From Rubripirellula reticaptiva (GTDB taxonomy: Bacteria; Planctomycetota; Planctomycetia; Pirellulales; Pirellulaceae): a DNA stretch of 64,000 bases. Below are positions 26,351 to 36,336 of the stretch, piece after piece. Position 1 is the first letter of the stretch. The number at the start of each line of letters is the position of its first letter. The stretch covers positions 558,001 to 622,000 of the forward strand of contig NZ_SJPX01000001.1 in NCBI RefSeq assembly GCF_007860175.1, in the 5' to 3' direction. The position numbers and the translations under genes were made by a program. The notes under the pieces were generated by a model, which was given only the letters and a program-made list of their open reading frames with translations, ran no database searches and was not told the DNA's origin.

Positions 26351-26515
26351 GCCTGGCCCTCGCTGATCCGATCGACGCTGGAAAAATTGATACTGCGAAA
26401 ACTGATACTGGGGGAGATTCACCGCAAGCGATCCGATTCATCGGCATTTTGATGAGCTACAATGGGGGTCCCGCCAAATCCCACGCACCACCCTCCTTCC
26501 CCATCGAGCCTGCTG

Positions 26516-28867
26516 ATGCATCGGCACTGGTACCTCGTGTGTTTACTTGCCGCTTCGAGCGCATCGATTTTTGCGGACGACTCGCTCGACTTCAATCGCG
26601 ACATTCGGCCATTGCTGTCCGAAAACTGCTTGATTTGCCACGGTCCTGACGAAGAAGAACGGGCTGCCGGCCTGCGGCTTGATACCGCCGAAGGTTCTCG
26701 CGAAGACTTAGGAGGTTACGCGGCCATTGTGCCCGGCGACGCCGATGCGAGCGAACTGCTGGTGCGATTGACGACCAATGACGAAGACCTGCGGATGCCG
26801 CCGGAAGGCAAAGGACGCAAGTTTACCGGCGAGGAAATCGACCGCATTCGGAGCTGGATCGAACAGGGCGGCGACTACGCAGGGCACTGGTCCTACGAAC
26901 CTCTGCACCGCCCTGCCCTGCCCTCCCCTTCTGATGCGTGGATTTCGGATTGGGCCAAAAATCCGATCGACGATTTCATCGGCCAGCGACTCGTTTCCGA
27001 AGGCCTATCACCCTCGCCCGCTGCTGATCGTCTGACATTAGCGCGCCGTGTCTCGATCGATTTGACGGGGCTTCCGCCGGCCTGGACCGAAGCGAAACAG
27101 TTTGCCGGCGATGATCGCGAAGATGCTTACGAAGCGTACGTGGACCGGCTGCTAGCGAAACCAAGCTTTGGCGAGCGTTGGGCGCGAACATGGCTCGACT
27201 TGGCTCGCTATGCCGATTCAGCCGGCTACGCCGACGACCCACCGCGAACGATCTGGGCGTACCGCGACTACGTGATCGAGTCGCTGAACCAGAATAAACC
27301 GTTCGACCAATTCACGATCGAACAGATCGCCGGCGACTTGCTCGACGAGCCCACGGACGAACAACTGATCGCGACCGCTTTCCATCGAAACACCACGACC
27401 AACAACGAAGGCGGAACCAACGACGAAGAGTTTCGAAACGTCGCCATCGTTGACCGAGTCAACACGACCATGGCAGTGTGGATGGGAACCACCATGGCGT
27501 GCGCCCAGTGCCACACTCACAAGTTTGACCCGATCACCCATCACGACTATTTCAGCTTCTTTGCGTTCTTCAACAACACCGAAGACAACGACCAGCGAGA
27601 CGAGCGTCCGACTATCGAATTTTGGACTGACGCAGAACGCCAGACAAAGCATTCGCTGCAAGCCAAAGTTGATGACCTGAAAAACGAACTCGGCGAGATC
27701 GAAAAATCCGACGATGCCTACGAGGCCAAGAACAAACAACTCGCAGCCGCTAAAAAGAAACTCAATCAATTCAAACCCGCCAAGACCGTACCGGTGATGC
27801 GATCGGTGGCGGGCGACAAACTCCGAAAAACACACATCCAAATCCGCGGCAATTACACCAGCCTGGGCGACGAAGTCAGCGCGGCGACGCCGGCCGCATT
27901 TCCATCGCTGCCCGATGATGCACCGCGCGACCGCCTGACGCTGGCCCGATGGTTGGTCGCGGACAACAATCCGCTAACGCCGCGAGTGATCGCTAACCGT
28001 CACTGGGAAGAAATCTTCGGCACCGGTATCGTCTCCACGAGCGAAGAATTCGGGTCCCAGGGCGAGCTACCTTCGCACCCTGAATTACTAGACTGGTTGG
28101 CCGCTGAACTACGCGACAGCGGCTGGGATCTAAAGCATTTGCTACGCCTGCTAGTCACATCGGCGACCTATCGGCAATCCTCGGTTACAACGCCTGCGAT
28201 GGTCGATCTAGATCCCGCCAACCGATGGCTGGCCCGAGGACCAAGATTCCGTGCATCGGCTGAAGTCGTTCGCGACCAAGCTCTCTTTGCGGCCGGAATT
28301 CTGTCGGACAAGATGTTTGGACCACCGGTCAATCCGCCTCAGCCAAACCTTGGCTTGAAAGCTGCCTTTGGTGGCAACACGGACTGGACGACGAGCGACG
28401 GCGACGACCGATATCGCCGTGGAATCTACACGATGTGGCGTCGCTCGAGCCCCTATCCTTCGATGGCCCAATTTGATGCCCCCAGTCGCGAAACTTGCAC
28501 AGTACGGCGAATCCGCACGAACACTCCGCTGCAAGCACTGGTGACCCTCAACGACCCTGTTTATGTCGAAGCCGCGCAAGCTTTGGCACGATTGACCGTC
28601 GCATCGACGACATCCAACGAAGACCGTATCACGCTCGCGTTCGAACGTTGCTTGACTCGGCCGCCACACGAAGCCGAAATCGCGCGCCTTTGCGAATTGG
28701 TAGGGAAAGTACAATCGCACTATCAAGACCGCCCCGATGAAGCGAATGCAATGGCGACGCAGCCTCTTGGCGAGTTGCCTGTCGACGCGGACGCTGGCGA
28801 GTTAGCGGCTTGGACCGTTGCGTGCAATGTAATCCTGAACCTCGATGAAATGCTGATGAAGCCGTAG
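26516..28867 (+). CDS. DUF1549/DUF1553 exported protein with a cytochrome-like heme site
   Basis: A 783-residue planctomycete protein. The ATG at 26516 is preferred since it begins a signal peptide (MHRHWYLVCLLAASSASIFA, cleavage before DDS); the ATG at 26462 adds a Pro-rich stretch. The first domain is a Planctomycete cytochrome C-like unit with a heme motif LLSENCLICH (C-x-x-C-H) and LRMPPEGKG supplying a possible axial Met. DUF1549 follows (LARRVSIDLTGLPPAW; WARTWLDLARYADSAGYADD), then a coiled coil near residue 400, then DUF1553 (LARWLVADNNPLTPRVIANR; RIRTNTPLQALVTLNDP). It usually pairs with DUF1501, which is the next gene here. A role in oxidising polysaccharide-derived substrates has been proposed but is not shown. 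Confidence 0.93.
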   Translation: MHRHWYLVCLLAASSASIFADDSLDFNRDIRPLLSENCLICHGPDEEERAAGLRLDTAEGSREDLGGYAAIVPGDADASELLVRLTTNDEDLRMPPEGKGRKFTGEEIDRIRSWIEQGGDYAGHWSYEPLHRPALPSPSDAWISDWAKNPIDDFIGQRLVSEGLSPSPAADRLTLARRVSIDLTGLPPAWTEAKQFAGDDREDAYEAYVDRLLAKPSFGERWARTWLDLARYADSAGYADDPPRTIWAYRDYVIESLNQNKPFDQFTIEQIAGDLLDEPTDEQLIATAFHRNTTTNNEGGTNDEEFRNVAIVDRVNTTMAVWMGTTMACAQCHTHKFDPITHHDYFSFFAFFNNTEDNDQRDERPTIEFWTDAERQTKHSLQAKVDDLKNELGEIEKSDDAYEAKNKQLAAAKKKLNQFKPAKTVPVMRSVAGDKLRKTHIQIRGNYTSLGDEVSAATPAAFPSLPDDAPRDRLTLARWLVADNNPLTPRVIANRHWEEIFGTGIVSTSEEFGSQGELPSHPELLDWLAAELRDSGWDLKHLLRLLVTSATYRQSSVTTPAMVDLDPANRWLARGPRFRASAEVVRDQALFAAGILSDKMFGPPVNPPQPNLGLKAAFGGNTDWTTSDGDDRYRRGIYTMWRRSSPYPSMAQFDAPSRETCTVRRIRTNTPLQALVTLNDPVYVEAAQALARLTVASTTSNEDRITLAFERCLTRPPHEAEIARLCELVGKVQSHYQDRPDEANAMATQPLGELPVDADAGELAAWTVACNVILNLDEMLMKP

Positions 28868-28920
28868 ACCTTAAGCGAGAAAACACGCAGCCCATCTGCC
28901 CCACAGCATCCCAAACCACC

Positions 28921-30354
28921 ATGAACATTCACCAACAGACACGGCGACATTTCTTCCAGCACTCCACGGCTGGTTTAGGCGCGATCGCGCTGTCGAATCT
29001 GCTGCGCAGCGATGCCGGCGCCGCTCGTCCAGCCGACAACCCGCTGGCGATTCAGCCCAGCCACTTTCCCGCCAAAGCCAAGCGGGTGATCTATTTGCAC
29101 ATGACGGGTTCACCGCCCAACTTGGACTTGTTCGACCACAAGCCTGAACTCACCAAACGCGACGACCAAGATTGCCCCGACGAGTTTCTCGCCGGCCGCG
29201 AATTTGCGTTCACCTCGGGCACGCCCAAGCTGATGGGCTCGCCACGAAAGTGGTCCCAGCACGGTGAATCGGGGATGTGGATGTCCGACGCGATTCCCCA
29301 TTTCCACGGCATCGCCGACGAAATGTGTGTCGTCCACTCGATGTTCACCGACCAATTCAACCACGCGCCAGCCGAGTTATTGGTCTATACCGGATCGCCG
29401 CGGACGGGACGCCCGTCGATGGGATCGTGGGTGACTTACGGGCTGGGCAGCGAGAACTCGGACTTGCCCGGCTTTGTGGTTTTGATCAGCAGCGGGACTC
29501 AGCCCAACGGTGGCAACAACTCGTTCGGCAGCGGATTCCTGCCGTCGGTTTACCAGGGCGTGCAATGCCGATCCAAAGGCGACCCGGTTTTGTACTCATC
29601 CGATCCAGCGGGCATGACCCGCGATCTGCGCCGAGCCAGCCTGAATGCGCTAGGCGACCTAAACCGCATGCAAGCCCAACAACTGGGTCACCCTGAAACA
29701 ATGACTCGAATCTCACAGTACGAGTTGGCGTTTCGCATGCAGGCATCGGTTCCCGAAGTGATGAACATCGCCGACGAATCGAAAGAAACGCTGGCAGCCT
29801 ATGGCGCCGTGCCGGGTGATTCGAGTCTGGCGAACAACTGCCTGTTGGCACGCCGACTGGTTGAATCGGGAGTCCGTTTTGTGCAACTGTTCGATTGGGG
29901 ATGGGACTTCCACGGCACCGGCGCGGCCACCGGGTTGACTGATGGACTGACCAAGAAATGTGCGTCGATGGACAAACCGGTTGCTGCACTGATCCAAGAC
30001 TTAAAAGCACGCGGCCTGCTTGAAGATACTCTGGTCGTCTGGGGCGGCGAATTCGGACGGACGCCGTTTCGCGAAGGACGCACCGCCAAAAGCAACGTCC
30101 TGGGCCGCGACCACTATCCTGATGCGTTCACGATGTGGATGGCCGGTGGTGGTGTAAAGGCGGGATTCGAATACGGCAAGTCGGATGAACTAGGATTCAG
30201 CGTCGCCGAAAACCCCGTCCATGTGCATGACTTGCAAGCCACGATTTTGCACCTGTTGGGGATGAACCATGAACAATTGACCTACCGATTCCAAGGCCGC
30301 GACTTTCGACTGACCGACGTTCACGGCAACGTTGTGCCCGCCTTGCTGGCGTAG
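28921..30354 (+). CDS. DUF1501 exported protein (sulfatase-like fold)
   Basis: A 477-residue protein that follows the DUF1549/1553 gene by 53 bases, the usual planctomycete pairing. The N-terminus TRRHFFQHSTAGLGAIALSN has an RR-x-F-like Tat signal. Family segments include KAKRVIYLHMTGSPPNLDLFD, FAFTSGTPKLMGSPRKWSQHG, and near the end VVWGGEFGRTPF and NVLGRDHYP, which match the alkaline-phosphatase-superfamily metal sites (Asp/His/Glu clusters). Function is not known; association with sulfated polysaccharide use is often suggested. The last 34 bases overlap the convergent metallophosphoesterase gene. Confidence 0.92.
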   Translation: MNIHQQTRRHFFQHSTAGLGAIALSNLLRSDAGAARPADNPLAIQPSHFPAKAKRVIYLHMTGSPPNLDLFDHKPELTKRDDQDCPDEFLAGREFAFTSGTPKLMGSPRKWSQHGESGMWMSDAIPHFHGIADEMCVVHSMFTDQFNHAPAELLVYTGSPRTGRPSMGSWVTYGLGSENSDLPGFVVLISSGTQPNGGNNSFGSGFLPSVYQGVQCRSKGDPVLYSSDPAGMTRDLRRASLNALGDLNRMQAQQLGHPETMTRISQYELAFRMQASVPEVMNIADESKETLAAYGAVPGDSSLANNCLLARRLVESGVRFVQLFDWGWDFHGTGAATGLTDGLTKKCASMDKPVAALIQDLKARGLLEDTLVVWGGEFGRTPFREGRTAKSNVLGRDHYPDAFTMWMAGGGVKAGFEYGKSDELGFSVAENPVHVHDLQATILHLLGMNHEQLTYRFQGRDFRLTDVHGNVVPALLA

Positions 30355-31283
30355 GCCAATTGAAGCTGTTCGCCGTGTTGCGGGTGCAAAGTGTCAACCG
30401 AAACCAACTGAAACTGAACCGCAGCCGGACTCAGTCTAAGTCGCGTCCATCCGCTCGGCCGCGCGGGATTAAACACGTATGCCGACGGCGGTTGATTCAC
30501 CAAGTGAGTACCGCCAGGCGTTGTTGTCAGCTTCCAATCGTGCGTGTGACCGTAAACGTAGGCTTTCACATTGGAATGACGATCCATCGTGTCGAACAAT
30601 GCAGCCGTGTCGGCCAGTCCCGTCAGCAACTTACCTGGCTCGACAGGCGAGACCTGAGGATTGTGGTGCCCGACGATGATCGCCAGCTTGCCAGACCGTG
30701 CGGCCAAGGCAGCGTTAAGCCAATCGAGTTGCGCCGACCCCAGTTCGCCGGTGACGTGATCGACCTGCTGTAGCGAATCGACCAGGAACAGATTCGCGTG
30801 CGACGTCTCAATGACCGTGACGTGCTTTCCCTCGACAAGAGTCTCGCCGGCTTTCCCACCCGACATCGCGTCATAGAAATTCCCTCGGTCGTCGTGATTG
30901 CCCATCGTCGCATGCACCGACATACCGGCCGCCAGCAATCGATCCACGCATCGTTTAAAGTTCGCGTAGTCGCCGGGCTTACCTTTCAGGTAGGCGCAAT
31001 CACCGTTGATGATTGCACCGACGGGCCGCACCGTTTCGGCCAGGACCGAGTCGATCACTCGGTTGAAATTGTCGAACATATTGACACCGCGAGAAACCGC
31101 GGAAGCGTCTTCCGAGATATGGGTGTCAGCAATCAGCGCCCAAAAATTGGGATCCGACTCGACACCTGATTCGGCAGCTTGCGATTCGAAAGGCCCCAAC
31201 AACGTCATCGCGGCCACCGCACCAACCGAAGCCGTGGCAGTCAACATTTGACGTCGCGTGGACGGGATCAGATGAAACGACAT
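30321..31283 (-). CDS. Exported calcineurin-like metallophosphoesterase
   Basis: A 320-residue protein. It begins with a Tat-type signal (STRRQMLTATASVGAVAAM, then a hydrophobic stretch; cleavage near SQAAES). The metallophosphoesterase motifs are in order: ALIADTHISED (D-x-H), AIINGDCAYLKG (GD), HATMGNHDDR (GNHD), then AIIVGHHNPQ (GHH) and YVYGHTHDWKL (GHTH). These bind two metals. The substrate is unknown; cyclic or monoester phosphates are possible. Its stop codon lies inside the end of the convergent DUF1501 gene, so both 3' ends share 34 bases. Confidence 0.9.
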   Translation of the reverse strand: MSFHLIPSTRRQMLTATASVGAVAAMTLLGPFESQAAESGVESDPNFWALIADTHISEDASAVSRGVNMFDNFNRVIDSVLAETVRPVGAIINGDCAYLKGKPGDYANFKRCVDRLLAAGMSVHATMGNHDDRGNFYDAMSGGKAGETLVEGKHVTVIETSHANLFLVDSLQQVDHVTGELGSAQLDWLNAALAARSGKLAIIVGHHNPQVSPVEPGKLLTGLADTAALFDTMDRHSNVKAYVYGHTHDWKLTTTPGGTHLVNQPPSAYVFNPARPSGWTRLRLSPAAVQFQLVSVDTLHPQHGEQLQLAYASKAGTTLP

Positions 31284-31354
31284 ACTTGGATTCCGGTGTC
31301 AAAGGGAAAGAGATTCACAGTGTTCGCTTTATCCGCAATCGGAACGGTCGCCCC

Positions 31355-31693
31355 CTACTCTTCTTCGCTCACGCGTTTAACTGGTTCGGCGACATTCTCC
31401 TTAGCAGCCTTCTTGGCCTCGCGCCGCGCCATGTGCTCGGCAGCTAAGTCTTCCATGGACTTAACGTCGTCGGGTTCCGTTTTTCCAAACCGATCGAAGT
31501 ACAGTTTTTCGATGTACTTGTTCAGCGGTAAACGCCCCGGCATATTCGGATCGGGCTTAGCCGGTTGACGAATGCGTTTGACATCCATCCCCATTTCACG
31601 CGCCATCTGCACGTGAGTATGCGACAAACCGAATTTCTTGCGAACTGCGATCCAGGGTTTGAACTTATTGGGAATACGGTTTGGATTTGCCAT
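31355..31693 (-). CDS. Small basic conserved-type protein downstream of ilvD, unknown function
   Basis: A 112-residue protein starting at the ATG 4 bases after the ilvD stop (the frame is open further but inside ilvD). It starts MANPNRIPNKFKPW and has a helix-turn-helix-like section IAVRKKFGLSHTHVQMAREM, followed by LPLNKYIEKLYFDRFGK and an acidic/basic helical tail (HMARREAKKAAKEN). Almost certainly cotranscribed with ilvD. I do not recognise a named family. The HTH reading is by eye; it could equally be a small RNA- or protein-binding domain. Confidence 0.7.
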   Translation of the reverse strand: MANPNRIPNKFKPWIAVRKKFGLSHTHVQMAREMGMDVKRIRQPAKPDPNMPGRLPLNKYIEKLYFDRFGKTEPDDVKSMEDLAAEHMARREAKKAAKENVAEPVKRVSEEE

Positions 31694-31697
31694 CAGA

Positions 31698-33377
31698 TCA
31701 TTCGTCCGTAACGCAGCCTTCGCTGGCACTTTTGACGGTCTTGATGTACTTGTACAGCGTCCCGCGAGTCGCCTTCAGTGGAGGTGCCGTCCAAGCAGAT
31801 TTACGTTTGGCCATTTCCGCGTCGCTGACATCAACGTCCAGACGGTTGGTTTCTGCATTGATCGTGCAGATGTCACCATCATGCAACAATCCAATTGGAC
31901 CACCTTCTTGTGCTTCGGGCGTGATGTGCCCGACGATGAAACCGTGACTGCCGCCACTGAAACGGCCGTCCGTCAACATCGCCACATCGCTGCCTAGTCC
32001 AGCGCCCATGATAGCACTGGTAGGAGTCAACATCTCAGGCATGCCTGGGCCGCCCTTGGGCCCTTCGTAACGAATCACGATGACATCGCCTTTTTGAATT
32101 TTCTTGTCCTCGAGGGCATGCAGCATGTCTTCTTCGCTGTCAAAGCAACGTGCTGGGCCGGTGAAGATGAGTCCTTCCTTGCCAGTGATTTTGGCGACCG
32201 CACCTTCGGGAGCGAGCGAGCCCTTTAGGATGCGGATGTGGCCGCTCGATTTGATCGGTTTTTCCACCGGCATCACAATCGTTTGCCCTTCCTTCAGGCC
32301 CGGCAAATCGGCAACGTTCTCGGCCAATGTCTTGCCCGTGCACGTCATGCACGAACCGTCCATCAATCCCTTTTCAAGCAGATACTTCATCACCGCGGGT
32401 GTGCCTCCGATTGAATGAAGATCTTCTTGGACAAACTTTCCGCTTGGCTTCAGGTCGGCCAAGAACGGGATTCGGTCGCTGACGGATTGAAAGTCATCTA
32501 GCGTCAACGGAACGTCGACCGACCGAGCCATCGCGATCAAGTGCAGCACGGCGTTGGTGCTGCCGCCAAGTGCCATGACGGTCACCATTGCATTTTCGAA
32601 TGCGGCGCGAGTCATGATGTCGCGTGGCTTGATGTCTTTCTTTAACAGTTCAAGAATCGCCGCACCGGCACGCTTGCATTCGTCCTTCTTGTCCGGATCG
32701 ACGGCGGGGATACTAGCCGAATACGGCAGCGACATGCCCAACGCTTCAATAGCGGTCGCCATCGTGTTGGCCGTGTACATGCCACCGCAGGCCCCAGCGC
32801 CGGGGCAACTCTTGCGAATGATTTCCGCGCGTTCTTCTTCGGTGATCGTCCCGGCGACGTACTCGCCGTAGGCCTGGAACGCCGAGACAATATCAAGCTT
32901 CTTGCCGCCACAAATACCGGGCTTGATCGTTCCGCCGTAGACCATGATTGCGGGCCGATTCAAACGCCCCATCGCGATCAAACATCCGGGCATGTTCTTG
33001 TCACAACCCGGCAGCGCAATGAGCGCGTCATACCACTGGGCCGCCATGATGGTTTCGATCGAGTCGGCGATCAGGTCACGAGACTGCAGACTGTAGCTCA
33101 TCCCGTCGGTGCCCATCGAGATACCGTCCGACACGCCGATTGTGTTGAACCGCATGCCGACCATGCCAACATCGGTGACCGCTTTCTTGACATCCGCGGC
33201 CAGATCCAACAGGTGCATGTTGCACGAGTTGCCTTCGTACCAAACGCTTCCGATTCCGACCTGAGGCTTGTTCATGTCCTCGGACGTCAGCCCGGTGGCG
33301 TACAGCATCGCCTGGGACGCACCCTGTGACTTAGGCTGCGTGATTTTACTGCTGTATTGATTGAGCGGATGGTTCAT
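31698..33377 (-). CDS. ilvD: Dihydroxy-acid dehydratase
   Basis: A 559-residue iron-sulfur enzyme that dehydrates dihydroxy-isovalerate and its ethyl analogue in valine, isoleucine and pantothenate synthesis. Cluster-binding cysteines are visible in [34 protein letters not shown] and the third in [15 protein letters not shown]. The C-terminal end has the family stretch [21 protein letters not shown]. Length and order are standard (550-620). The neighbour downstream, 4 bases away, encodes a small protein of unknown role. No other ilv genes are in the window. Confidence 0.95.
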   Translation of the reverse strand: MNHPLNQYSSKITQPKSQGASQAMLYATGLTSEDMNKPQVGIGSVWYEGNSCNMHLLDLAADVKKAVTDVGMVGMRFNTIGVSDGISMGTDGMSYSLQSRDLIADSIETIMAAQWYDALIALPGCDKNMPGCLIAMGRLNRPAIMVYGGTIKPGICGGKKLDIVSAFQAYGEYVAGTITEEERAEIIRKSCPGAGACGGMYTANTMATAIEALGMSLPYSASIPAVDPDKKDECKRAGAAILELLKKDIKPRDIMTRAAFENAMVTVMALGGSTNAVLHLIAMARSVDVPLTLDDFQSVSDRIPFLADLKPSGKFVQEDLHSIGGTPAVMKYLLEKGLMDGSCMTCTGKTLAENVADLPGLKEGQTIVMPVEKPIKSSGHIRILKGSLAPEGAVAKITGKEGLIFTGPARCFDSEEDMLHALEDKKIQKGDVIVIRYEGPKGGPGMPEMLTPTSAIMGAGLGSDVAMLTDGRFSGGSHGFIVGHITPEAQEGGPIGLLHDGDICTINAETNRLDVDVSDAEMAKRKSAWTAPPLKATRGTLYKYIKTVKSASEGCVTDE

Positions 33378-33563
33378 CAGAGGGGATTCTGGATCGGGTG
33401 CGATGGACGGACATACAGAATATGATGGGAACAGACAGATCCGGCAAGGAACCGCTATTTGTCTGCAACTTTACTTACCGCCAAGATTATGTCGACCGAC
33501 ATTCCCAAAGGTGGGACGAGACTTGCTCAGCGAGTAGTCGAGCAGCAATCGAACAGTATCAGA

Positions 33564-34619
33564 TCAGTACTTGACGTGTTCTTTCAAGCATCCGTCGTCG
33601 ATTGGCGTGACTTCGCCGACTTCTCCGACCGGATGAGTGAACAGATAACGCCAGACAGGTTCATACAAGAAATTGCCGTCAGCATCCTTGGGCGACGAGT
33701 TTCCGGGCTGGACCGACGAGTGAGCTCGATTAGCGTCTTTGCCAACGTCGGCTGATGAAATCAGTCGACGAGTATTGCCATAGGGAGCGGCCGAGTTATC
33801 GACGTTAACGATCGGTCCGGATTCATTCATCCCCAGTAATTCCCATGATCGACAGTAATGGTCACCGGTCCAGCCACCGTCGAGCACGTGGCTGAAACCA
33901 AAGAAGCGATTGGCGGACGTCGCCGATTCAATCGATTGCCAATCCTGATCTTGGTCACGAGGTCCGCACAGCATCACGACCCGGTCGACTCGTTGGTGTT
34001 TGGCAAACCGAGCCGCCGTGGTGCTGCCGTGTGAACTGCCGGCGACGATGACTTTGTCCCAGCGAAGATGGTCGCCATCATCAGTCAAGAACTGATTCCA
34101 ATTCCCCGCTTCGTTCTTGATTGCCAACCATTTAACAAACTGAAACGCTCGCTCGGCCGCCCCGTCGGGACGAGCCAAATCCAATTCATCGCTGAAGTCT
34201 TCGCCAGTCGCGGCTTCCAATCGCACGTTTCCTCGTGCCATCGCGCTGGCCGGTTTGGGCTGACAGAGCTTGCCGAACCAGCGGTTCGCATAGCTGACCT
34301 GGATCGCGTGCAGTCCATAACTGTTGACGCGTTCGAACAACCGTTCGTTGTGCCCCATCAACCAAATCACCAACTTGCCCTGCGACTCGACTCGCGTATC
34401 AACCGCCGCATGCTGTACGTCTTGAGGCTTTCCGTCTTTCTCGAACACAAAGTCGATGGCAGGATACTCTCGTGTTCGAGCATCGATCTCGCTCGCTCGT
34501 GCCTGCAACTGAAACCGCTGCGGCCTAGGCTCATTTTCCGCCGCTATCGAGACATCAGCGGTCAAGACCGAAAAAAACAGAAATGCAAACGCAAGCCATT
34601 TTGTTGAAGTGTTCATCAT
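33564..34619 (-). CDS. Exported alpha/beta-hydrolase-type protein (BPSS1187-like)
   Basis: A 351-residue protein with a signal peptide (WLAFAFLFFSVLTADVSIAA). I start at the ATG at 34619; the first codon of the open frame is TTG. The region KLVIWLMGHNERLFERVNSYG and KVIVAGSSHGSTTAARFAK has the nucleophile elbow G-S-S-H-G-S at about residue 205 in an alpha/beta fold. VVMLCGPRDQDQDW may supply the acid. A C-terminal His lies in YLFTHPVG. It resembles the BPSS1187 family of uncharacterised hydrolases common in planctomycetes. The substrate is not known. The gene stands alone. Confidence 0.68.
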   Translation of the reverse strand: MMNTSTKWLAFAFLFFSVLTADVSIAAENEPRPQRFQLQARASEIDARTREYPAIDFVFEKDGKPQDVQHAAVDTRVESQGKLVIWLMGHNERLFERVNSYGLHAIQVSYANRWFGKLCQPKPASAMARGNVRLEAATGEDFSDELDLARPDGAAERAFQFVKWLAIKNEAGNWNQFLTDDGDHLRWDKVIVAGSSHGSTTAARFAKHQRVDRVVMLCGPRDQDQDWQSIESATSANRFFGFSHVLDGGWTGDHYCRSWELLGMNESGPIVNVDNSAAPYGNTRRLISSADVGKDANRAHSSVQPGNSSPKDADGNFLYEPVWRYLFTHPVGEVGEVTPIDDGCLKEHVKY

Positions 34620-34820
34620 CAAATCAGGAGGGAGTATGGGGTGGGGAATCCGAGAGCCGTTATCGTATCCGATTGAGCAAATCGAGAAGCTGCTGTGGCA
34701 ACCAGTTTTGAATCCAAGCTGTTTTGAATCTTATGATCAACTACACTCGGCCAGCCACGGCCAGGACTTCGTCCTCGCCCGTGTTTACGAATTAGCCTGT
34801 CAAGTTTGGAGCCGCGTGTG

Positions 34821-35504
34821 ATGAAACGACTTGTTTGGATGGCCACTGTCGCATTATTGTTTGCCCTGCCCTGCCCTACCCCTGCTCAGAATCCAGCGAC
34901 CACGCCGATTGAGGATTTCCAGTCTGAATCGTTGCCTTTGTTTGACGGACATTCGCTGGCGGGATGGGAAGGCAACGCTTATTGGTTTCGAATTGAACCA
35001 GACGCGGTCAATGGAAACGCAATCGTAGCGGGCCGATTGGACGAGAAGATTCCGCATAACGAATTCCTGTGCACGACTCAGAATTACGACAACTTTGAGC
35101 TTCGCTATGACGTCAAACTGGTCGGCGAAGGCAAAAACGCGGGCGTCCAGTTTCGGTCTAAACGAGTCAGCGGCAGCACCGAGGTGTCGGGCTACCAAGC
35201 GGACGCGGGCGAAGCCTGGAAGCGTCCGGTTTGGGGCGCTCTGTACGACGAATCACGCCGCAAGAAAATGCTAGCTGAAGGCGACAAGGATGCTGTTGTC
35301 AAATTAGTCAAGAAAGACGACTGGAATTCGTTGCGAGTGATTTGCCGCGACAAGCATATCGAAATTTACTTGAACGGCGAAAAGACAATCGACTACACCG
35401 AAGATGACGAATCAATTCCGACGTTCGGTTTGATCGGACTGCAAATCCACAGCGGGCCGCCCACCGAAGCCTGGTACCGCAACATTCGAGTGCGACAACT
35501 CTAG
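34821..35504 (+). CDS. Exported DUF1080 (3-keto-disaccharide hydrolase-type) protein
   Basis: A 227-residue secreted protein. The ATG at 34821 starts the signal peptide MKRLVWMATVALLFALPCP; a TTG at 34806 is less likely. The family features are clear: the lead-in LPLFDGHSLAGWEG, the beta-rich segment NFELRYDVKLVGEGKNAGVQFRS (key part KNAGVQFRS), NSLRVICRDKHIEIYLNG and GLIGLQIHSGPPTEAWYRNI. This is a jelly-roll fold related to glycoside hydrolase 16 and legume lectins. Planctomycetes encode many; some relatives cut 3-keto-glycosides. No partner gene is next to it. Confidence 0.9.
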   Translation: MKRLVWMATVALLFALPCPTPAQNPATTPIEDFQSESLPLFDGHSLAGWEGNAYWFRIEPDAVNGNAIVAGRLDEKIPHNEFLCTTQNYDNFELRYDVKLVGEGKNAGVQFRSKRVSGSTEVSGYQADAGEAWKRPVWGALYDESRRKKMLAEGDKDAVVKLVKKDDWNSLRVICRDKHIEIYLNGEKTIDYTEDDESIPTFGLIGLQIHSGPPTEAWYRNIRVRQL

Positions 35505-35554
35505 GCGTTTCTTCATCCTGCGACGCCCTTCGTTCGAACAATCATGAGACCGTG

Positions 35555-36202
35555 ATGAAACCCGAGACCGACATTCGATTTGTCTACTTTGACCTTGGCA
35601 ACATTCTGCTGTCGTTCGACATCGGCGTCGCGCATGCGAACTTGGCGAAACTGTTCGGAGTCTCAGAAACCGACGCTAAAGCTGCGGTCTATGACAGCGG
35701 ACTAGAAGACCGTTTCGAACACGGCGAATTCACTCCCGACGAATTTGCGGCACAGGTTTGCAAAGCGATCGGAGCCACCGGCAACCCGCCGCCTGCGGGC
35801 GAAGTACTCGATGCGATCAGCGACATGTTCACGCCAATTGCGCCGATGACCGGCATCATGGACAAAGTCAAGAAAAGCGGTCGAGGCGTCGGGATTTTAT
35901 CGAACACCTGCGACGCGCATTGGGACTGGGTCATTCGGCAAAACTATGATGTGATGAATGCTGACCTGGACGTGACCATCCTGAGTTACGAAGTCGGCGC
36001 AATGAAGCCAGCCTCGCGGATCTATGAAGAATCCGAAAAGCTCGCCGGTGTTTTACCGAGCCAGATCTTGTTCATTGACGACAAGCAAGAAAACGTGGAC
36101 GCGGCTGTTGCTCGCGGGTGGCAGGCGAGACAGTGCTTCGGGGGCGAGGAAGCGATTCGCGTGCTGGGCAATTTCGGGCTGTGGGCGACAGACGATCAGT
36201 AA
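35555..36202 (+). CDS. HAD-superfamily phosphatase (YihX-like)
   Basis: A 215-residue HAD hydrolase of subfamily IA. The ATG at 35555 is used; a GTG is directly before it. Motif I is FVYFDLGNILLSFD, in the D-L-G-N form seen in YihX (glucose-1-phosphate phosphatase); motif II is GILSNTCDAHWDW, motif III the Lys in GAMKPASRIYEES, and motif IV LFIDDKQENVDAA. The length is right for YihX (199) plus a short tail. It probably removes phosphate from a sugar phosphate; the exact substrate cannot be read from sequence. The gene overlaps the upstream-open frame of the next gene, but that gene's true start lies at 36337. Confidence 0.85.
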   Translation: MKPETDIRFVYFDLGNILLSFDIGVAHANLAKLFGVSETDAKAAVYDSGLEDRFEHGEFTPDEFAAQVCKAIGATGNPPPAGEVLDAISDMFTPIAPMTGIMDKVKKSGRGVGILSNTCDAHWDWVIRQNYDVMNADLDVTILSYEVGAMKPASRIYEESEKLAGVLPSQILFIDDKQENVDAAVARGWQARQCFGGEEAIRVLGNFGLWATDDQ

Positions 36203-36336
36203 AAGGGAGCTTACGGACGGCGAAACAGCCCGTTTTGCGATGCCGGCTCGACTGCCCGTCCTACCTGCCGAGGCCTTGGGGATGCAGGTATGATGAGGAC
36301 GCTGGCGGTCTTTCCTGTCTCGAATTTCGCGTAAAC

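Noticed and set aside
26462-26515. Upstream ATG for the DUF1549/1553 gene
   Set aside because: The added residues are Pro/Ser/His-rich and would bury the signal peptide; the ATG at 26516 gives a standard export signal.
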